Source: Sphingobacterium multivorum (GTDB taxonomy: Bacteria; Bacteroidota; Bacteroidia; Sphingobacteriales; Sphingobacteriaceae). From it: a stretch of 64,000 nt of DNA. Below the pieces are notes generated by a model, which did not search any database, was not told the origin of the DNA, and saw only the letters and a list, made by a program, of their open reading frames with translations. The stretch lies in the NCBI RefSeq assembly GCF_039511225.1, contig NZ_CP154261.1:1240001-1304000 (forward strand), given 5' to 3'. Positions 60,417 to 64,000 of the stretch are shown here, in pieces. Every line of letters starts with the position of its first letter. Positions within the stretch are counted from its first letter, which is position 1. A program made the position numbers and the translations under genes.

Positions 60417-61109
60417 ATGGATAAATTACAACAATTGTTACCAACGAACGAGGTTATGTCGGTAGCTCAATTATTCGCAGAAAGCGGAATGTTCACTGAT
60501 GCTAAGCAAGCAAGCCAAGCATTTGTAAAAATAATGGCTGGGCAGGAACTAGGGATACCCCCATTTGCGGCTATGTCAGGTGTGCATATTATTCAAGGCA
60601 AACCAACAATTGGCGCTGGACTAATAGCGTCTACAGTTAAAGGATCAGGTAAATATGACTACAGAGTTATCGAACAGTCTGAAAAAATTTGTTCAATTGA
60701 TTTTTATCAAGGTAATGAGAAAATAGGAAATTCTACTTTTACCATTGATGATGCTAAAAAAGCCCAAACAAAGAACTTGGATAAGTTCCCTAAAAATATG
60801 TTGTTTGCTCGTGCCATATCAAACGGTGTAAAATGGTATTGCCCTGATGTATTCAGTGGACCTGTTTATACACCTGAAGAAATGAATATAGTAGATATAC
60901 CTCATATTGACGTTAAAGAACCTGTATTAGAAACATCAGAAGCTGTCAACGAGGCTTTAGAAATTGATCAGGCTATTATTGATAGTTTTGAAGCCTGCTC
61001 CACTCCGGAAGAAGTCAGAGAAATTTACAAATCAATTCCTAAAGGAGCCCAAAATCTTTATAAGGACCTTGCAACAGATTTGGGCAAAAAGTTGAAAGGA
61101 GCAGCATAA
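60417..61109 (+). CDS. RecT-like single-strand annealing recombinase candidate
   Basis: A 230-residue protein of the phage family with the pattern FVKIMAGQELGIPPFAAMSGVHIIQGKPTIGAGLIAS (about 37-73), YRVIEQSEKICSIDFYQG, FTIDDAKKAQTKNLDKFPKNMLFARAISNGVKWYCPDVFSGPVYTPEEM (about 117-167). Such proteins are met next to YqaJ-type exonucleases and are held to be RecT/Bet-like annealing proteins, though direct evidence is thinner than for RecT. The C-terminal ~60 residues are a charged linker. TAATG overlap with the exonuclease gene gives strong support for a pair. Confidence 0.72.
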   Translation: MDKLQQLLPTNEVMSVAQLFAESGMFTDAKQASQAFVKIMAGQELGIPPFAAMSGVHIIQGKPTIGAGLIASTVKGSGKYDYRVIEQSEKICSIDFYQGNEKIGNSTFTIDDAKKAQTKNLDKFPKNMLFARAISNGVKWYCPDVFSGPVYTPEEMNIVDIPHIDVKEPVLETSEAVNEALEIDQAIIDSFEACSTPEEVREIYKSIPKGAQNLYKDLATDLGKKLKGAA

Positions 61110-61816
61110 TGAACGACTTTCCAGAATTCAAAATTAGATGCTCAGGTATAAGTAAAATAATGGGCGTTAAAGGTCTTGGTAAGACAGGTCAAACATACCT
61201 TGATGAATGGATGAAAGAGCAGATCTACAACCGTAGAAAAGACTTTGCATCAAAATACTTTGACAAAGGTAATGCATGCGAGAACGACGCGATCGCTTTT
61301 GCTGCTGAAAACCTAAAGTGGGGTATTGTCTATAAGAATGAGGAATGGTTCGAAGATGATATCTTTCAGGGAACACCGGATATCATGCATGAGCGCCAGC
61401 AGTTCATCGCTGACATTAAGAACTCATGGGACTGCTTCACATTTCCTCTATACGACAAAGAAATACCAACTGATGGTTATGAGGATCAGCTTAACGGTTA
61501 TATGCAGCTTACAGGATATCGTAACTCTAAATTGGTTTATTGTCTAATGGATGCTCCTTTGGACCTGATGAAAAAGGAAATGTCAAAGTTATCATGGAAA
61601 GAAGGATATCGGGGAGAGGTTCCACCCGAAGTTTACCAAAAGGTAAAAGAGGATATGACGTATTCAGATCTTCCTCCAATACTGCGATTGAAGGTATTTG
61701 ATGTTTCATTTAATGAAAAACGCATCCAAGATATACAGGACCGTGTATTGGTATGCCGGGAGTATATTGAAAGTACAGGTTTTTATTCACAATCATTTTT
61801 AAGACAGGTTTCATAA
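61109..61816 (+). CDS. YqaJ-like PD-(D/E)xK exonuclease
   Basis: A 235-residue recombination nuclease of the lambda Exo/YqaJ fold. Visible catalytic elements: E58 in KGNACENDAI, D91 in FQGTPDIMHE and D102-I103-K104 in FIADIKNSWD, with a D instead of E in the ExK position; the helix YEDQLNGYMQLTGY supplies the usual QxxxY. It should resect double-strand ends so that the upstream RecT-like protein can anneal strands. Stop overlaps the next start (TAATG). Confidence 0.85.
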   Translation: MNDFPEFKIRCSGISKIMGVKGLGKTGQTYLDEWMKEQIYNRRKDFASKYFDKGNACENDAIAFAAENLKWGIVYKNEEWFEDDIFQGTPDIMHERQQFIADIKNSWDCFTFPLYDKEIPTDGYEDQLNGYMQLTGYRNSKLVYCLMDAPLDLMKKEMSKLSWKEGYRGEVPPEVYQKVKEDMTYSDLPPILRLKVFDVSFNEKRIQDIQDRVLVCREYIESTGFYSQSFLRQVS

Positions 61817-62235
61817 TGGAGAATCAATTCAAAGGTGTGCCCCCTGAATACTTGGACATGTTTAAGGCGGCAATATCAGTGATAAATTCGGCGAAGTACT
61901 TCGAGGAGTCCTTACGCAACCAGATAGGCAAAATTCGTATGACACAAAATGCTGTGTCCTTCCAGGAAGGGCAGGCCACTATGATTGATGCACCTAAATA
62001 TATTCTTGAGAAGGGTACAAAGGTATTGCGTGATCTTAAGCAGATAAACAAGGTCATCAATCAGGTATTCGTGAATCCTAAAGGACAGGACGATATTGAG
62101 GTTATGGCATTTGTTTTAGGCGACATATTCAATGAGATATGTTATATGTCTCTTAAAGACCAGGAGGAAGTTGCCCAGTTCGTAAGGAACAAAACAAAGG
62201 AGTATTTCAACATAGAATTAAACAAAGCATCATGA
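61816..62235 (+). CDS. Early-region helical protein of unknown function
   Basis: Not recognised. 139 residues, mostly helical and charged (YLDMFKAAISVINSAKYFEESLRNQIGKIRM, ILEKGTKVLRDLKQINKVINQVF, DQEEVAQFVRNKTKEYFNIEL). It is coupled by one-base overlap to the exonuclease gene and by ATGA overlap to the following microprotein, so it belongs to the recombination operon. Confidence 0.7.
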   Translation: MENQFKGVPPEYLDMFKAAISVINSAKYFEESLRNQIGKIRMTQNAVSFQEGQATMIDAPKYILEKGTKVLRDLKQINKVINQVFVNPKGQDDIEVMAFVLGDIFNEICYMSLKDQEEVAQFVRNKTKEYFNIELNKAS

Positions 62236-62354
62236 TAGCACTAACAGCATTACACCTATTCACCTTCTTGGTGATGCTAATAGGTCATCAATGGGTGACT
62301 GCAATGTGGGTAATATCCTCATATCAATGGATGTATAACTATTACAACAAGTAG
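62232..62354 (+). CDS. 40-residue single-pass membrane microprotein
   Basis: ATG at 62232 overlaps the preceding stop as ATGA. The product (MIALTALHLFTFLVMLIGHQ then WVTAMWVISSYQWMYNYYNK) has one hydrophobic helix and is rich in Trp/Tyr. Overlap coupling, fit in the gap between genes and a tidy hydrophobic pattern argue for a real gene. Function unknown; phage membrane peptides of this size act as antiholins, exclusion or lysis factors. Confidence 0.6.
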   Translation: MIALTALHLFTFLVMLIGHQWVTAMWVISSYQWMYNYYNK

Positions 62355-62361
62355 GACAAAA

Positions 62362-62568
62362 ATGGCAAAACAAACATTCAAATGGATCGAGGTTAAAAAA
62401 TCAAGACTTGACCTTAGTTGTGCACAGGTGGATATATCCCATTTAAACAAAAAAGGTGTTGATTTAGAATGGAATCGTTTGGAAAAAAAATATCCAAATC
62501 ATCTAATGTGTGAAGTATCTAGTAAAAGAGATTTAGCGCCTCATTTTTTTGAGAATGATCCTAAGTAA
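62362..62568 (+). CDS. Small early-region protein of unknown function
   Basis: 68 residues, basic N-terminus (MAKQTFKWIEVKKSRLDLSC) and a charged C-terminus ending PHFFENDPK. No family recognised. It lies 7 bp after the membrane microprotein and 37 bp before the OB-fold gene. Confidence 0.6.
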   Translation: MAKQTFKWIEVKKSRLDLSCAQVDISHLNKKGVDLEWNRLEKKYPNHLMCEVSSKRDLAPHFFENDPK

Positions 62569-62605
62569 AGAGTAAGTAAAAAGTTTAATAAAAATTTAAG
62601 TAAAA

Positions 62606-62965
62606 ATGGAAATCAAAGGTAAAGTACATGAGATCGGCGATACTCAGCAGGTAACCGAGTCTTTCAAAAAACGCGATATGATTGTCGCTTATGCTGAGAA
62701 TCCGCAATTTGTGGAGTACCTGAAGTTCGAAGCGACTCAGGACAATACAAGCAAGTTCGATAACCTATCAGTAGGTGATGAGGTTGAGGTATCTTTCAAT
62801 CTTCGTGGCCGGCCATGGACAAATAAGGATGGTGTAACCACCTATTTCAATAGTCTTGTGGCATGGAGAGTAACCAAGCTCGGTGCAGGATCAGTCCCTG
62901 CAGCAGCGCCGGCACCTGTTGACCTTAATTCGGGAGGAGGCGACGATGACGACTTACCATTCTAA
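62606..62965 (+). CDS. DUF3127-like OB-fold protein with SSB-type acidic tail
   Basis: A 119-residue protein: MEIKGKVHEIGDTQQVTESFKKRDMIV, FEATQDNTSKFDNLSVGDEVEVSFNLRGRPWTN and YFNSLVAWRVTKL give the OB-like DUF3127 pattern found in Bacteroidota phages and plasmids. An Ala/Pro linker leads to the tail GGGDDDDLPF, which copies the SSB C-terminal tip that docks repair proteins. A single-strand DNA-binding role beside the annealing protein and exonuclease is likely. Confidence 0.8.
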   Translation: MEIKGKVHEIGDTQQVTESFKKRDMIVAYAENPQFVEYLKFEATQDNTSKFDNLSVGDEVEVSFNLRGRPWTNKDGVTTYFNSLVAWRVTKLGAGSVPAAAPAPVDLNSGGGDDDDLPF

Positions 62966-63059
62966 AAGGATGGTAGGCAGAACCCAAGTACATGACAATT
63001 TCGATAACCACAAAGAAACTGACGATGGTTGGGCGGCTGCCTACCAAGGTCAAATATAA
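62946..63059 (+). CDS. Possible 37-residue peptide
   Basis: A 37-codon frame starting inside the end of the OB-fold gene (MTTYHSKRMVGRTQVHDNFD then NHKETDDGWAAAYQGQI). It contains a TAACCACAAAGA motif copy (63005) and an inverted pair TGGTAGGCAG / CTGCCTACCA (62971-62980, 63037-63046), which make it at least as likely to be regulatory DNA. Confidence 0.3.
   Translation: MTTYHSKRMVGRTQVHDNFDNHKETDDGWAAAYQGQI
63005..63016 (+). repeat. TAACCACAAAGA motif, copy 3
   Basis: Exact motif; an ATG follows at 63025 but opens only 12 codons. Confidence 0.55.
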
Positions 63060-63074
63060 TTAAATTTTTTGATT

Positions 63075-63431
63075 ATGCCTTACTTAACAGAGGATATAGT
63101 GTTGTATGTGAATCCAAGTGTTTTACTTGGAAAGAAGGGTGATGAAGTAAGAGTAATAGACAAAAGAGGCCATGTTCTGTTAGTGCAGGACATGGCCATT
63201 TCTAAGCCAGCATACTCAATAACCACAAAGAGTATAACGGACCACAAAGATAATCAATCTCCTGAGTCCGTCAAAATAACCACAAAAAATAACGACAATG
63301 ATAGTAACAAGGGACGAATGGAACGCAGCGCACCTGGCGCAAAAGGGAGTGGGGCTCAGAGTCGCAAAAGAACTCCAAAAGATATCCAAAATAAAGCGGT
63401 ACCCGAACAATCCTTATCCTTGTTTGGATAA
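63075..63431 (+). CDS. Early-region protein of unknown function overlapping the nuclease gene
   Basis: 118 residues. The first ~50 look natural (MPYLTEDIVLYVNPSVLLGK then KGDEVRVIDKRGHVLLVQDM, an SH3-like pattern), but from about 55 on the protein is Ser/Asp/Lys/Asn-rich and low in hydrophobics because it is read through two motif copies and then 134 bp of the nuclease gene in another frame. It ends in SLSLFG. It may be a short gene extended by chance. Confidence 0.5.
   Translation: MPYLTEDIVLYVNPSVLLGKKGDEVRVIDKRGHVLLVQDMAISKPAYSITTKSITDHKDNQSPESVKITTKNNDNDSNKGRMERSAPGAKGSGAQSRKRTPKDIQNKAVPEQSLSLFG
63220..63250 (+). repeat. TAACCACAAAGA motif, copy 4, with adjacent half copy
   Basis: Exact motif at 63220-63231 and ACCACAAAGA again at 63241-63250; copy 5 (TAACCACAAAAA) is at 63277-63288, 9 nt before the nuclease ATG. 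Confidence 0.6.
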
Positions 63432-63843
63432 ATGGTCAGACCGCAAGGCAAACGATCTCACAAAGGCTATAATTAGCTTCCTTAGGCTCATCGGATATCA
63501 GGCTGAACGTGTCAGCTCATCGGGACGGGTAATAAGCAATCAGAAGACGGTAACCAATGTAATTGGGCAGATGAGGGTAGTAGGATCAGTGCAGTATATC
63601 CCGCCAACATCAACTAACGGTACCGCGGATGTATCTGCTACCATTGAGGGCATGAGTGTAAAGATTGAGGTCAAGATCGGAAAGGATAAGCAATCGGATG
63701 ATCAGAAGATCTACCAAAAGGCTGTTGAGGATGCGGGGGGTATTTACTGGATAGCAAAGGACTTCCAGTCTTTCTATGATTGGGTAATAAAATTGATAGC
63801 ACATCTTAAAACACAGCGCGATGCCATTAGATTTAGTTCATAG
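63298..63843 (+). CDS. PD-(D/E)xK nuclease of VRR-NUC/Holliday-junction type
   Basis: A 181-residue phage nuclease. The catalytic core is GTADVSATIEGMSVKIEVKIGKDKQSDDQKIYQKAVEDAGGIYWIAKDF, giving D111, E124 and K126 with the downstream Q, the order of VRR-NUC-like nucleases. The first 55 residues are basic and may bind DNA. It probably resolves or trims recombination or replication intermediates. Its 5' 134 bp overlap the preceding gene in another frame, while its end overlaps the last gene by 23 bp. Confidence 0.82.
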   Translation: MIVTRDEWNAAHLAQKGVGLRVAKELQKISKIKRYPNNPYPCLDKWSDRKANDLTKAIISFLRLIGYQAERVSSSGRVISNQKTVTNVIGQMRVVGSVQYIPPTSTNGTADVSATIEGMSVKIEVKIGKDKQSDDQKIYQKAVEDAGGIYWIAKDFQSFYDWVIKLIAHLKTQRDAIRFSS

Positions 63844-64000
63844 CATAAATGAGGAGTTTCCGGATGATGACAACTCAAAGGCTGCCATTACTGAACTTGT
63901 TCTATCGAGCATCATTCCACAGGGTATAGAGATCCCACGTCCTGATAGTGTATTTGAGCTGTCGGGCATTCCTGTATTTACCAAGAAATCCATTTCAACG
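63821..64000 (+). CDS. Probable AAA/RepA-like ATPase, N-terminal part only
   Basis: ATG at 63821 opens 60 codons that run off the window. MPLDLVHSINEEFPDDDNSK is followed by SVFELSGIPVFTKKSIST, which resembles the lead-in to the P-loop in phage and plasmid RepA/DnaB-like ATPases of this phylum. The Walker A motif should follow just outside the window; until seen, the assignment is tentative. Confidence 0.5.
   Translation, partial: MPLDLVHSINEEFPDDDNSKAAITELVLSSIIPQGIEIPRPDSVFELSGIPVFTKKSIST

Larger units (their letters stand above)
56200..64000. mobile_element. Left part of an integrated phage-like element
   Basis: Integrase, divergent lysogeny and early operons with operators between them, and a recombination-replication gene block make up a temperate-phage-like left arm. 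The left boundary is somewhere in 56176-56340; the exact att site cannot be fixed because the right end lies beyond the window. No tRNA is present at the junction. No capsid, tail, conjugation or relaxase genes are in view, so prophage is favoured over a conjugative element but not proven. Confidence 0.85.

Noticed and set aside
63025..63063. 12-codon frame after motif copy 3
   Set aside because: Too short and without any support beyond the preceding motif.

Overview
The window looks like chromosome of a Bacteroidota member close to Sphingobacterium or Pedobacter. The clues are protein character (MraY with an extra loop, long-tailed FtsZ, 643-residue S1, class I FbaB aldolase, CorA with a YGMNF signature), scarce Shine-Dalgarno sequences, and many promoters of the Bacteroidota form TTG-N20-TAnnTTTG. 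The assignment is by recognition only; no search was run. No rRNA, tRNA or CRISPR array was seen.

Layout. (1) 1-11190: division and cell-wall cluster murE(partial)-mraY-murD-ftsW-murG-murC-ftsQ-ftsA-ftsZ, all +, nearly gapless until a 140-bp ftsA/ftsZ gap holding three DnaA-box-like sites, and closed by a terminator after ftsZ. (2) 11230-19370: TIM-barrel sugar isomerase, response regulator, mscL, rpmH-rnpA-yidD-tsaB, corA, a Skp-like lipoprotein and gyrB. (3) 19459-25474: a tightly overlapping operon of a ComEA-like helix-hairpin-helix/beta-barrel protein, ComEC and RecQ. (4) 25476-36727: sulfurtransferase, rpsA, BrkB-thioesterase-mltG, a PASTA protein, ddl, a serine hydrolase, a secreted unknown, folA and thyA. 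(5) 36994-55895: mtaB, EamA permease, NlpC/P60 lipoprotein, metallophosphoesterase, MscS channel, nucleoside permease, bifunctional nuclease, etfBA, a TPR protein, NlpE-like lipoprotein, cysteine desulfurase, the rsmI-SHOCT-lnt operon and fbaB. Intergenic spaces here carry 11-bp tandem repeats, a 26-bp stem-loop and candidate small RNAs.

(6) From about 56.2 kb to the end is the left part of an integrated phage-like element: tyrosine integrase; a leftward lysogeny operon (S24 repressor, secreted protein, lipoprotein, XRE regulator); a divergent control region with two identical-arm 17-bp operators; and a rightward early operon with a RecT-like annealing protein, YqaJ-like exonuclease, OB-fold protein with an SSB-like acidic tail, a PD-(D/E)xK nuclease and the start of a probable ATPase. 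No structural genes or right attachment site lie in the window.

The most interesting items are: the lysogenically expressed envelope proteins of the element; the HhH-barrel/ComEC/RecQ operon as a possible DNA-uptake module; a promoter module repeated at four loci; promoters placed 3-4 nt before the start codon (leaderless mRNAs); DnaA-box-like sites in front of ftsZ; and a repeated TAACCACAAAGA motif in front of element genes.
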